From Torymus aiolomorphi (lineage: Eukaryota > Arthropoda > Insecta > Hymenoptera > Torymidae): 64,000 nt of DNA. Location of the stretch: NCBI GenBank assembly GCA_036365515.1, contig CM070877.1, positions 14,080,601 to 14,144,600 on the forward strand, read 5' to 3'. The notes beneath the pieces are model-generated. The model saw nothing but the letters and a program-made list of their open reading frames with translations. It did no database searches and had not been told where the DNA came from. Numbering within the stretch: the first letter of the stretch is position 1; the number at the start of each line of letters is the position of its first letter. The position numbers were made by a program, and so were the translations under genes. Of this stretch, positions 16,601 to 27,286 are shown in pieces.

Positions 16601-17965
16601 TTCACAATAATATAACAACTTATCGCTCCCCTCCGAAATCCTCCGACGCTTGCAAAACGCCGCTATTCCTTTGCGCGTTCACGCGCCCAAATGAAAGCTC
16701 TCTTACCCTCTCTCCCTCCCGCGCATAATAATTGACTCGAAACCCCATCCTTGCGATTGCTTTACGACGACATAAAGAAACGAGACTCTGCGTCTCGCAT
16801 TGCGCGAGCGAATAACATACAGATCGCATCTGCAAATTGCTTTCGGGGGATTGCGCTCCGCCACCGCCGCTTTCTTTTGAGCCTGGATATTGCGTTTTGT
16901 CTCGCGTCGGTTGGAGGAGGAGGAGAAGGAGCAGTGCATAACGACGCAGCAGCAACTCCGAACAATATTGCACCGCTCGCGCGCACATATACACAGGCAG
17001 TCAAAGTGCTTGGCCGGGTGTGTATGTCTACATTTACAATCGGATAAGCACGTTTTCATGCTTCCCACCCCCTGGCTATACCGACCTCCACCCTTTTTCT
17101 GCTCTCAGTGTTCTCCCGATCGCTATTTGTTTAGTTCTTACTCGTGCACGTTCACCGCGTATATGTACAGCGTTTATTATCCCTCGCTTCGTTGAAATGC
17201 TTTTAATGCTATTAGAATTGAATTTAAAGAGACTCGCCGTTTGCAACGAAAGACTTGTAATTAAATTGTTTGTGTTATTCGTAAGTCTATGAGATATTAA
17301 CAGAAATAGGTAGAGAATGAAAATTTTATAATATATCCAAAATTTATACAGTATTTAATTTACTTGAATACACTCTATAATCGTTTATGCAAAAACTGTG
17401 AAATTATTCTTATCAATTTTTTTTTAAGTATAATATTTACATTGTATATAATTCATAATTCTAATGTAAATGAACGATAATATGAGATATTTGTTATGTA
17501 TCATTTATTGGAAACGTTATTGGGATTCTCGTTCAGAACGTGTCATCTATAAATACTTTGCGGTGAGTCCGCAAAAATTCAGAGTTTATATCTTATGATT
17601 TCACTTTATATACAATTTTGCAGGTTGTACTTTTAATTGTAAATACAAATACATCTATATAAAGATATTTCTTAAAAATGACGATCTTAGTTTCAAAATT
17701 AAACCTAAACCTAATTGAATTATCTTATTGCATAGCTTTTCCATTTGACTGAACCATACTAATTAAATTAATAAAAATTGTCACGCTATTTCAAACTCAA
17801 ATATCTCACATTAATCACTCTTCATATATTTACAATAGCCTTGACCTAAAAAAAACCTAGACTACCTAAACTACCAAAGCCCCCGGCAATACCATCGCGT
17901 TAACTTTACAAGCGAACAACGAAACAATTCCTCAACTGTAAATCATAATCAATATCGTGACGTAC
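10616..17965 (-). other. Intron between exons 4 and 5
   Basis: A 7.35-kb intron. It contains a TA-flanked transposon relic (14510-15639) and GC-rich islands at about 12720-13070, 13430-14130, 15660-15950 and 16620-17210. The intervening DNA (10900-12700, 17220-17880) is AT-rich with nothing recognisable. Overlapping open frames at 16620-17195 on both strands come from the island and do not resemble known proteins. Confidence 0.7.
14510..15639. mobile_element. Non-autonomous TA-flanked DNA transposon with dispersed AGTTACTGTG words
   Basis: TA followed by GGGTAAGTGTACCAGTTACT at the left end is mirrored by a right end whose complement reads GGGTAAGTGTGCCAGTTACT, then TA. This gives inverted termini of about 26 bp with one mismatch, flanked by TA duplications as in the Tc1/mariner group. 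The word AGTTACTGTG or close variants recurs inside in both orientations, at about 14522, 14712, 14733, 14750, 14776, 14801, 15174, 15201, 15243, 15597 and 15617. No transposase remnant is readable, so the element is non-autonomous or decayed. The recurring word may be a transposase-binding site carried in many copies. Confidence 0.8.
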
Positions 17966-18223
17966 CTTCTCCAGATCCTTCAGGCTGGCAGGCGACACGT
18001 CCGAATGCCTTCTCAGGTCGGGACTACGAGGCGGCACAAGGCCAGCCCCGAGGACAGAGGTTGGGCCTACGCTCACCGTTTGTGTGGCAGGCCTGGCATC
18101 ACTGTGCCGCCTGACGAGGCTCTCTGGCAGCGGAACCTCGAGCGATCCATCGGTCAAGTCGCCGATGGTCGGCGTGTCGCGCGGCGCCAGCTTCCGCCGG
18201 CAGACGCTGCAGCGCCACGTCTG
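17966..18223 (-). CDS. RIM/Fife-like active-zone protein, exon 4: last Cys pair of zinc finger and RRHSD linker
   Basis: A 258-nt, 86-codon exon in phase 0 at both ends. It opens with QTWRCSVCRRKLAPRD, which supplies the fourth Cys pair of the finger begun in exon 3, and continues as a Pro/Ser-rich linker. The linker contains two copies of the motif RRHSD (LVRRHSDARP and LRRHSDVSPASLKDLEK). The donor is GAGAAG|GTACGT and the acceptor TCTGTTCCAG. The acceptor is a tandem CAGCAG, so the first Gln may be included or skipped (exon start 18223 or 18220). The RRHSD repeats fit basophilic-kinase or 14-3-3-type sites, known in RIM linkers as a class, but no function is shown here. Confidence 0.9.
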
Positions 18224-19701
18224 CTGGAACAGAGCGTAAGGTCTTTAGGTATTGTTAAATTTGACGTTAGGCTGCACTTTGTGGGTTTGTATGTGAGTAG
18301 CATAAGTAAAGTAAATTTAGCTGAAACATAGGTGTTGATGTAATGGAATATTTATAAGGTTTACTTAAACTCAAGTGAACCTGTAATTTGTAGGTATTTT
18401 ATTATAATTTCTATTACAAGACTTTACTTATTATGCTTATTGATATTAAGCATCTATTAAAAATATAAAACTATGTTGATTGGAGAATAGTTGGTTGTAG
18501 ACAAAATTGTAGCTAATATATAATATGAAACTATTAAAAAAAAAGATTCAATCATTAGCAAATTGAGCAGCGAGGTAGCGCTTCGAAAGCAAGTATTATG
18601 AATATACAACGGGTTAAATAGTGTAAACTTTTTAAAATAGGTCAACATAATATTTTAATTATTTTCCCGCACTATAAAAAAAATATATATTTAATAGATT
18701 GTAATTTAATTTTGAACCTGGAAAACTAATTACAAAGAAACACTTAAGCAGTTTATGTGAAAAAAAAGAGAAACATAATAGCTGAAAATACAAACACTAA
18801 TTATCTCGGGCAATTTTCTCGGCGTTAAAAACTTGCGCTTTAGAATCAACGTAAAAAATTCATTATACAATTCGCACTCCCATCCCCGGTGTCCGATTTT
18901 ACGGCGCAACACCCGCAAAACTAGTCTGCTTTACGTCCTGTTTCCTACTGTAATTTTCCCCACGGGAACGCATATATATTTGCGAATTTCTCTCTTCTTT
19001 TCACCATATCTAGAAATCCTCGCTTATCTCGAAATCAGTCTTCGTATAATTATAACTTTAAATAATATTTGTCTACGCGTTTAGTCTTGCGTAATAGACT
19101 TGGTCAGACACTAATTGTATATGCAAACGCAATAAACCTAGCTAACTAAGGATTAGTCTAATATTCTGATACGACGAGGAGGCTTGTATCGGTTCTGGAT
19201 TACTCATCTAACCAACATGTTGCTGTGGATTCTAATACCCTATTGTCATTTACAGGGCTTACTAATATTGCAGAGCAAATCAAAACATTTACCATGCAAA
19301 TATATCGACAGAATATCTATCTCAGGATATTACAATAACAATTTTCAAAACTAAATTAATATTCAGCTAATTAAATATTATATAAAAAAATATCAATTGT
19401 ATCATAATTTTGAAAAAACGTTCGAATATCTACTAGATCTTCGCGAACTCTTTCGCTACAATACACATCCGCATTCATTTTCATTATTCCTTAGTTCGTC
19501 GAAAATCTTTTCTCTCGGCAGGCAAACAAAACGCGAACAAAAAAAAAACGCCGCGCACAAATCCACGTAATCAACAATTCCCAGCCGTGCTCCCGAAAGC
19601 GACTGCAAAAAAGAAAAAATGGAACACGGATCTTAATCACACTCTTCCCTCTCCCTCTCGTCGAATTAAACCAGAACTCGGCGTAATCCGCGTGCATCCT
19701 T

Positions 19702-19703
<2 letters not shown>

Positions 19704-19750
<47 letters not shown>
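19704..19750. repeat. (CT)n microsatellite
   Basis: A 47-bp pure CT tract within a GC-rich intronic island. It is the complement-strand counterpart of the GA tract at 8571. No gene overlaps it. Confidence 0.96.
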
Positions 19751-19752
<2 letters not shown>

Positions 19753-21877
19753 ACTCTTTATCTTTCTGGGCGATGTTTCCGCAGCTTCCTCCTTCTCGCG
19801 CACATTTGTTTGCGTGTCTCGGCGCGCTATATTCCGCTCACGTGCCCCGGACCGTTCCGCTTCAATTTTTTCTCTTCGCCACCTTACGCCTTTCTCGTCG
19901 CACCGGCCATCTGTCACGGGGGGTGAAAATTCGTTCGCGGAATTTTAATCGCAATGTTTTTGTTTCGCTTTGTTTGTTTAATGTGCGAGTGTGATGGGAA
20001 CGGGGGAGGAAGAAAAAGTTGTTTTGCTTCTTCCGGAGGCGAAAGGGCGGAGGAAACCAGAGGAAATTTCGTTCATTTGAATGATTGATGACTCCTGGGG
20101 TGTTACGGAAAAAGTGGCACTTTTATGATAAGAGGATTTCCCTGTTCTACGCGTATGTATGTGCGCGCGCACGCGCGCCTTTCTCCGTGACAAATTTTTC
20201 CTTTATTGAAAAAATTTCTAGCAGATGGAATTTTGTTTTGATACTGTTCTCTTGGTGATAGAGAAATTATATTTTCAAAAACAAATTCGTCTTTTTGAGA
20301 AGGGTTCAAGTGGAATTTAATCAATCAAACGGCCAATTGATGATGTTTAGAAAAGTCTGACAGATAAATTAGAATATGGTTTGTTGATTTTACGTTAGAA
20401 AACCATTATTGAAATACAAAATGTAATAGAATAATAAATATATATCCTTCTATTCTTTGTTGTAATTATAAGCTTATTTCTATTATCTGATATAAAACTG
20501 TTTATAAAAATGATAAAAATGAACAACTTTACTGCATTCAACGAACGAAAAAACTAAAAAGTCAAAGTGCTAAATACCAACTTCATTGAGCCAACGCCAA
20601 ATAAACTGATAACTCACCCCGACAGCTACACTTCCTGCACGAAAGTTCCAGTATTTCTCGAAATATTCCACCCTTGCTCACCTCAGCTGGCGAAACTTCG
20701 TAACGAAAACGAATTTTTCGAATTGACGAGAGCGAAAGGCAAAAAGGCGGGCACGTCGTAAGTAAGTAACGTAATTTTCGCAAAAATTCGCGTTTCGCAC
20801 GCAAAGAGCGAAGTTGAATAAGCCGTTCGTTTTGGCGGAACTTCGTTGCACGCGCGGTGTACACATTGGGAAGGGAGAGAGCCGACAGATGCTACCTGGC
20901 GCGCACCAGAGAAAATGGAAAAGAAAGACGGACGGAGGAAAACAATGATTTACAGTAGCTGACGCGGCGTCGCTGGGTATACGTTGTTTGCGAGGGAAAT
21001 AATTTTTGGTGGTTTCGTACGTGGTTTCGTTGCGTTGAAACTTTTTGAAATAAATATATGTATCTGCTAATATTTTATTTGAGTTTTGAAAAATTCTGGA
21101 TTTAGATAAATATTTATTTGGTAGTAGTGGTGAAATATTTGTTTTCCTTTATTTTGCCTTGATTTACTCGAATTATACGTTACATTCTTTCATGTTGTTA
21201 TATATTTGCAAGAGCCACAACAAATACTTCTATGTAAATATTACCTCGTCGCTATTTTCTCGGAAATTCGTGTACATTTAACATCTTTTGGAGATAATAT
21301 AAAAGTACACGTGGTAAGTGAAAAAGTTAACTTTTGCCATAAATGAGCAAGCATAAATCCTGGTGGGTCGCATTAACAGAAATAAATTATACGTGCTGTA
21401 CATAGTGAGAATTTTTATGTGACAGTCGCACATTTGTTTGAATAAGAAAAAAAAAAGAATTCATTTAACTGGTTTTATTTTAATTTCAACACCCGTTCCA
21501 CATTTCTGCAAAAGACATTACTAGTGACGAGAATTTTCATTCCATTTCATACTTTTTATTGCTACGTAGCGTTATAAAGTGTATAATTATAGATGTTCTT
21601 ATTGTAAAAATTTAAGAAGAAATGACAATTTTCACAGAATAAACTTTCAATCAGTGGTTCATTACTACAAAAGAAGGTATTTTTATGCCGTTTAATATAA
21701 AATTCGCGAAATACCTGTGGAGCTTCGATTTAAACACATAACTTTTTTACTGAAAGGAATTTTTGTGCTCATTGAGCGTCGACCCAATTTATAATAAACA
21801 ACAATTCCCGCCATATAGAGCCGTTATATAGTCTCTCATAAAGCACCGGAGTAACGGTGCTGTAAACGTAAACCAGA

Positions 21878-21936
21878 TGAGGTATACTGCGCTATACTGG
21901 TATACTGCTGTACTCGTATACTGTGTATTGCGCTGT
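21878..21936 (+). repeat. Short degenerate array of GTATACTG words
   Basis: Within 60 bp the words GGTATACTGCGC, GGTATACTGCTG and CGTATACTGTGT occur, with partial copies between them. The array is imperfect and short, best read as a small minisatellite-like expansion in the intron. Confidence 0.6.
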
Positions 21937-23821
21937 GTTTAAAATAAAGCCGAAAAATTACGCGGTTCGCCACACTGCTATTTTTTACGTAATCGCTTTA
22001 TTTGCGACATATTTTTGGTACTGAGTCGTGATCTGAGATTCAATAAATATAAAATTGAAATTATACGGATTCTCATAAGGATAAAAAGATTGGTTTTCAT
22101 TCATTTCGTGTAAATGGGCAATTCAAAACTTGAATGTATGTTTTTTAAATTATTTATAAATTCAAGTTATTTTGAAGTATCTTTTCTTGCACTACGTTCT
22201 AAAATTGAAGTATACCAAGAAAAACTTAAACAGAAAAGTGTGATATCATAAAATGGGTATACTTGACTCAAAACAATACAGCCCTTCTTCAGTTGTTTCC
22301 AAGAAAGCGGAAAAATAGAAGGGAATACCTGTGTTTGAGATACCACTGCTCTACTTCAAACTTGTGTGCAAATATATAAATATCGGAGGCAAGCAAAAAT
22401 AAATACAGCTTATTGATACAACCATTAAAATTTGTTTGAAAAATTATTTATAACAAAATATTCTATTAAAATCATACAAAAACACTAAAATTCGTTCGAA
22501 ATTAATTATAAAGTTATTATTGACAAGTTATAAATTTCTGAAGAAGTTATGTATAATAAACAAATTTCATTACAATATTTCTTTTTATTTTTGATAATCT
22601 ATTTACGAAATATCATGTTTTTATCAATAACTATAAGGACTGACTATAGCTATAACAATATTTTTTTGTATCTCAGCAATACATCAGCAATATTTTCAAA
22701 ACATAAAAAATAAAAAATAAAACAAAAGAAAATTATATTCTAAGAAAACGAAATATCCTTCCGAGCCACATCAGTGAAAACAAAAAGAAGAAGCTGTATC
22801 CGGTCAAATCGGTGTAACAGGCCCTGAAATTTGCCAATACACACACGCCTGTGGGTGTGGATGTTTTCTAAAATTGGTACATTTCTATTAAAAGTACCGT
22901 AAACAACATTTCTAGCATCCTCGAAAATTTTCTCTACTATTCCAAAACTTTCTCTAGGCGGGAGCAAAATTCGTCACGAAAATTGTCGACACTACAGACG
23001 GTATATCCATTACAACTCGAACAATCGCATTCAATTTGGCTGCCGAGGTAGCGTGACAAAGTGCGCACACACCCACATAAGAGCCAATTTCTTCGTCCTC
23101 ACAGGGCGCTGTAAACGAAGCTAATACGACTCATGTGTGTGTGTGCGTCAAGCAGAATTCTCGTGGTTTCTGCGGCTCGAGAGGCCGGAAAAAGGATACA
23201 CGTCGCCTCGAGCGCAAGCTACGTACGTGCGCGCGAAAATGTTTGCACGAAGCTCCGCCACGCGTTCGTTATTGCCGTTAGGCCGTATTTGCATTGCCTG
23301 GAAGAGGATATATCTAGGATATATATACGTACATTTCTCAAGGATATGCCATATTCTTCTTTGTTTCGCGACTTCTTTTATTGGCAGCGAATCTAGAGAT
23401 TCTTGAAGATTCGATATGTTGCTATTTGAGCAGAGTATTTTCCTGCTGTGTTATAGTAATTTGTGATTTTAAACTTTATGACATCGAATATTTCGATCTA
23501 ATTCGATCATCATAATTAATTTCATATTAATGAATGAGAAAGTACATAAGTACTTTAATTTAACAATAAAATTTAATTGCTATTCGTACGACAGATTTAT
23601 GTATGTACAAAATGTATATACATGTATATACAGGGATATAATTTCTCGAGTCAGATATCAAAACAAAAAAAAACACCTCAGCGAGGTGTTTTGGAACTTA
23701 TACTTTGAATCAATGTACGAATAGCATCAGCCAATATAAATAAATATCTTTATAAAGAAATATTTATTTATTATTGATTATCTTAGATTTGATCAATGTC
23801 CACTAATTAATCCCAGTATTG

Positions 23822-23836
23822 GATATTTATTTAAAG
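23822..23836 (+). repeat. Candidate target-site duplication, left copy
   Basis: GATATTTATTTAAAG at 23822-23836 is identical to 25762-25776 on the other side of the Penelope-like element. Fifteen exact bases at this spacing suggest a target duplication, though AT-rich sequence raises the chance-match rate. Confidence 0.6.
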
Positions 23837-23869
23837 TTAAAAATATTACTTATGTCGACTGCAATTTAC

Positions 23870-23974
23870 TATCAACTGATAAGAATTTTTCCATCGGCCT
23901 TACAGTCTTACAAATTAAATTAAAATAATTAATATTTATGGCAGTCAGATTACCCTTGTTTATAATCACCCCCG
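23870..23974 (+). repeat. 105-bp inverted repeat of the Penelope-like element, left copy
   Basis: It starts TATCAACTGATAAGAATTTT and ends TTATAATCACCCCCG. The complement of 25661-25765 matches over all 105 bases except for a C/T and an A/G difference. Such terminal inverted copies are known for Penelope-like elements (family knowledge). Confidence 0.93.
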
Positions 23975-24060
23975 CAGAATCTGAAATAAAAACTTAATTA
24001 AAACCTGGAAAAAACTTTGTTAGCGAAGGATGATCGACTCCCCCCATCACCAAATTGCCC

Positions 24061-24095
24061 AACGTTTCGAGCCCGCTCCGGTTCCTCCTCAGGGA
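24061..24095 (-). ncRNA. Hammerhead-ribozyme-like conserved core
   Basis: On the minus strand CCTGAGGAG (ending the C-T-G-A-N-G-A core box) is followed 15 bases later by CGAAACG (the G-A-A-A box). Hammerhead motifs of this kind are reported in terminal parts of Penelope-like elements, and this copy lies 3' of the endonuclease as expected. Helix II pairs imperfectly (outer G-C and inner C-G pairs, mismatches between). A preceding GGA...TCC may form stem I. Stem III and the cleavage site are not convincing by eye, so this is a candidate, probably decayed. Confidence 0.4.
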
Positions 24096-24130
24096 CTGAA
24101 ATGAAATCCGTGATACACCTTCTTATATAT

Positions 24131-24918
24131 GTAAATCCCCGGACGGACAACTGGGGTACAAAAACGGAAAAAATTTTTTTTGAGGGCACACCTACCACAT
24201 AAGGTTTTTTCGGTTCTTTGAGGGTCCCCCAACATGAAAATACTCGTGTACACTCATTATCCGTTGCCAAACTTTTTTGCTGACAAAATCAATTTTTCTT
24301 ATGGAAATTTAACATGGGAAAAATGGACGAAAAGTAGTCATTGATGATTAACCAATAGCAAACTATTGAAGAGGCCAAACCAAATTTCACAAAAAAGCGA
24401 TTAAAGTTGAAGAATAGAGCTTTAATTTGAGATGAGAATCGTTAAAATCGGTCGATTCTGTGCAAAGCTACGTGAAGTTGAAAATGGCGAAAAATGACAA
24501 AAATTTGAAGAATTACGTGGGTTTGAAAAATATCTCTCATTTTCGTCATTATTCGCCATTTTCAAATTCACCTAGCTTTGCACAGAATCGACCGATTTTA
24601 ACGATTCTCATCTCAAATTAAAGCTCTATTCTTCAACTTTAATCGCTTTTTTGTGAAATTTGGTTTGGCCTCTTCAATAGTTTGCTATTGGTTAATCATC
24701 AATGACTACTTTTCGTCCATTTTTCCCATGTTAAATTTCCATAAGAAAAATTGATTTTGTCGGCAAAAAAGTTTGGCAACGGATAATGAGTGTACACGAG
24801 TATTTTCATGTTGGGGGACCCCCAAAGAACCGAAAAAACCTTATGTGGTAGGTGTGCCCTCAAAAAAAATTTTTTCCGTTTTTGTACCCCAGTTGTTGTC
24901 TGTAGTCCGCGGATTTGC
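24131..24918. repeat. Large palindrome inside the Penelope-like element
   Basis: Two arms of about 370 bp, at roughly 24131-24502 and 24540-24918, are near-identical in inverted orientation around a short spacer. This explains why matching frames appear on opposite strands (for example MATDNECTRVFSCWGT at both ends). A transcript of this part would fold into a long hairpin. It may come from an inverted duplication of the 3' untranslated part. Confidence 0.92.
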
Positions 24919-24996
24919 ACAAATACCCCCATACCCTCTTCTTTTCTCTTACCCCCACCACCATCCACTTTCCCCTCTCCAACTTTCCATTCTCAC

Positions 24997-25325
24997 TTAA
25001 ATTAATAAAGAATGATAAATGTTATCTAATTTACTTGACTCTATCATTAAATTTACATTATTCCGATTTCTTAGAATGAGAATACTTTCAAGGCTTTCCC
25101 TCTTATATTTATTCTTAATCCCCTGTTCCAAAATATCCACACTCCCAAAATCGAAAGAATGCAAACTATTTAAACAATGTTCTTTCAAACTCGATGTACC
25201 ACTTGAGCTGCGTAAACTATATTGATGTTCATATATTCTCTTTTTCAAATATCTACCCGTTTGACCAATATAACAACCATTACAATCCCTACAATTAATT
25301 TTATAAACTTCTCCCGATTTTAAAC
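24997..25325 (-). pseudogene. GIY-YIG endonuclease domain of Penelope-like element (remnant)
   Basis: The minus strand reads EVYKINCRDCNGCYIGQTGR followed by YLKKRIYEH and later SLKEHCLNSLHSFDF, ending NIYHSLLI. KINC..C and CYIGQTGRYLKKRIYEH are the Cys-containing GIY-YIG endonuclease signature of Penelope-like elements. The domain itself is in one open frame to a stop at 24997, but it is out of frame with the reverse-transcriptase end upstream. In intact elements this domain nicks target DNA for priming. Here only a fragment survives. Confidence 0.85.
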
Positions 25326-25655
25326 ATTTATCATCCTTGTCTTTACAATTACTATAAATAACCTTTCTAAATTATTATCGTTTCTAAAGAAAACTTGAAT
25401 ATTATGTTTACTAAAAACCCTTCTAATCCTTTCCGACAAACCTCTAACATATGGTAAACTAAAATATGCGTTCTTTCCATTTCTATTCCTTGTTTGATTA
25501 TCTACCCGCTGCTTCAATCCACCATTATAAATTTCCCACACTCTCTCATCAATCATTTTATCAATAAATTTTACCGGATAACTATTCTTAATAAATGTTT
25601 CTCTAACTAAATTTAAATTCTTTTTCCTAAAATCTTAATGTGACAATTTAATCGT
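25320..25655 (-). pseudogene. C-terminal end of Penelope-like reverse transcriptase (remnant, frameshifted)
   Basis: The minus strand gives KFIDKMIDERVWEIYNGGLK, then YFSLPYVRGLSERIRRVF and SKHNIQVFFRNDNNLERL. The SLPYV.GLSE.I.R.F pattern follows the catalytic part of the reverse transcriptase in Penelope-like elements. The catalytic palm motifs are absent because the copy is cut off at the 105-bp inverted repeat. A stop lies upstream near 25636, and a single-base shift near 25360 separates it from the endonuclease frame. This is non-functional. Confidence 0.78.
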
Positions 25656-25660
25656 TCTGT

Positions 25661-25765
25661 CGGGGGTGATTATAAACAAGGGCAATCTGACTGCCATAAA
25701 TATTAATTATTTTAATTTAATTTGTAAGACTGTAAGACCGATGGAAAAATTCTTATCAGTTGATA
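25661..25765 (-). repeat. 105-bp inverted repeat of the Penelope-like element, right copy
   Basis: Complement of 23870-23974. The retained reverse-transcriptase remnant begins directly inside it, so it marks the 5' truncation point of the coding part. Confidence 0.93.
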
Positions 25766-25776
25766 TTTATTTAAAG
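25762..25776 (+). repeat. Candidate target-site duplication, right copy
   Basis: Exact partner of 23822-23836 in direct orientation. Its first four bases overlap the end of the right 105-bp inverted repeat. Confidence 0.6.
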
Positions 25777-26896
25777 GTTTGAATACATTTATTAACGCGA
25801 ATAAAATTACTTTTTATTTTCTTGAGTAATTCCGGAATCCCTTAATGACCAATAAAACCAGCAATATACGTACTTTAGTATACTATTAATAAATATCTCT
25901 CTCAAAATGATTCATATCAAGCAAACTCGATAACCCGAAAAACTTTCGCTGATACCGAAACGGAATACCGAATGTATCTCCGTACGTATAGATACCACGA
26001 GCACGCAGCCTATACATACACGTGTGTGTATATATATATCCTCCGAGTCGAGGGTGAGAGGATCTCTCCCGAGACTCGTATATCGGCCACAGCCGCGCGA
26101 TTGACTCGACGTTTCTTGTGTAAAACCGAATTAGGTCGCCTTATTTACAGTGCGTCTTGTCTCGGTGAAAAATACGCTAGGTGAGGAAAATCTGTAATAG
26201 CAACGGTGTAAGAAAATGGTAAAATTATTTTGTGAAAATAGACTTTTTTCCAAGGATTTTAGACTCAAAGTTTATGATTCGCAGGTATTAAATGGAAGCC
26301 GTAAAAATAAAAGGCGCTGTTATTTATTGTTCGAAAGAAAATACGTTTTTCTCTGAATAAAATTTAAGACTACTTCGCTGTTCCATTTAATACAAAATAA
26401 ATGAGTTTTATATTACACCGTCGGGGAAATTGCCTTATTTAGCAGAAAATGTTTCTTATTTTTCGATTTTAACAACGCCAGAAATTTTATTAAAGCCCGA
26501 TTCGAAATGGAAAGACCTCGGGTGTATTGCTTTTTCAGAAAATAACTAATTTCTTTATCTGCCGTTCGCTCGCGCGCAGTACACCAGTCCAGTGAGATTT
26601 CTCGCCTCTCGAGCAGAGCGAAGCAAAACTCTCGACGAGGAGGTAAGGTATACGTGCGTAGTAGTAAACGTTTAATTAAAAACATTTCACGAAAGTGCGA
26701 AGTTACCATCCCGTACATTAGGTCCATTCCAGCTAAGGAGCTCGAGATATTTTCAGGCTTCCTTACAAAATAATGTAATAGAAACAGAGAACTCTGAGAA
26801 AAACTTTAATCAATTTCGTATTTATCTTGACTTTTTCAATTTTAAAATTGAAAGGCTAAATTCTTTTTAAATGATAATGAATTTATCTAATAAATA

Positions 26897-27169
26897 CACG
26901 GAGAGAAATTCCCTAGTTAAAATTACTAGAGTCTATTGTAATCTTGTCAGACTGCCCAAAGTGGACCTTTTACGAGACTTTTAACAAATTTTACCATGTA
27001 CTATTGTAAATTTTATGAATACTATTGTAATTTTTATGATTCACATACGAAAATTTGATAGATTTTTATAAAAAATTACAATAGTACATTGTAAAAAGTC
27101 CACTTTGGGCAGTCTGTGAGAAGATTACAATATACTCTAGTAATTTTAACTAGGGAATTGCTCTCCGTG
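26897..27169. mobile_element. TA-flanked foldback MITE (CACGGAGAG ends)
   Basis: The left end CACGGAGAGAAATTCCCTAG is mirrored at the right end, whose complement reads CACGGAGAGCAATTCCCTAG, and both are flanked by TA. The inverted match extends about 100 bp inward (GACTGCCCAAAGTGGAC on both arms) with small gaps, so the unit is almost a complete foldback of about 273 bp. No coding capacity. The TA duplication suggests Tc1/mariner-group mobilisation. Confidence 0.85.
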
Positions 27170-27202
27170 TACTAGTAAAATTATATACACGATGCCTATA
27201 AT

Positions 27203-27286
27203 CGTGTGTTACTAGTGAGGACTCTCCACAGAGAGAGTTCCACAGTGTTACGAGTGTGGAGAGTCCTCACTCGTAACACGTGTCAT
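27203..27286. repeat. Short imperfect palindrome next to the MITE
   Basis: GTGAGGACTCTCCACA at about 27216 is mirrored by TGTGGAGAGTCCTCAC at about 27255, and the match extends outward (TGTTAC/GTAACA) with a mismatch, giving arms of about 28 bp and a 24-bp loop. It may be a second small foldback element. No target duplication is clear. Confidence 0.7.

Larger units (their letters stand above)
23837..25761 (-). mobile_element. 5'-truncated Penelope-like retroelement with 105-bp terminal inverted repeat
   Basis: Minus-strand coding remnants show the end of a reverse transcriptase and a GIY-YIG endonuclease in the order found in Penelope-like elements. The remnants are bounded by a 105-bp inverted repeat at 23870-23974 and 25661-25765, with two mismatches by eye. 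A 15-bp direct repeat GATATTTATTTAAAG lies just outside, at 23822-23836 and 25762-25776. It overlaps the right inverted repeat by 4 bp and is a good candidate target-site duplication. Most of the reverse transcriptase is missing and the frame is shifted near 25360, so this copy is dead. A large palindrome occupies the 3' part. The element is inserted in an intron of the RIM/Fife-like gene, in the same orientation as the gene. Confidence 0.85.

Noticed and set aside
23672..23692. Hairpin ACACCTC...GAGGTGT followed by TTTT, like a bacterial terminator
   Set aside because: It lies in an animal intron with no gene ending there; a short chance palindrome is more likely.
24017..24270. Matching short proteins on opposite strands (MATDNECTRVFSC...)
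   Set aside because: They are the same palindrome read twice and have no independent coding support.
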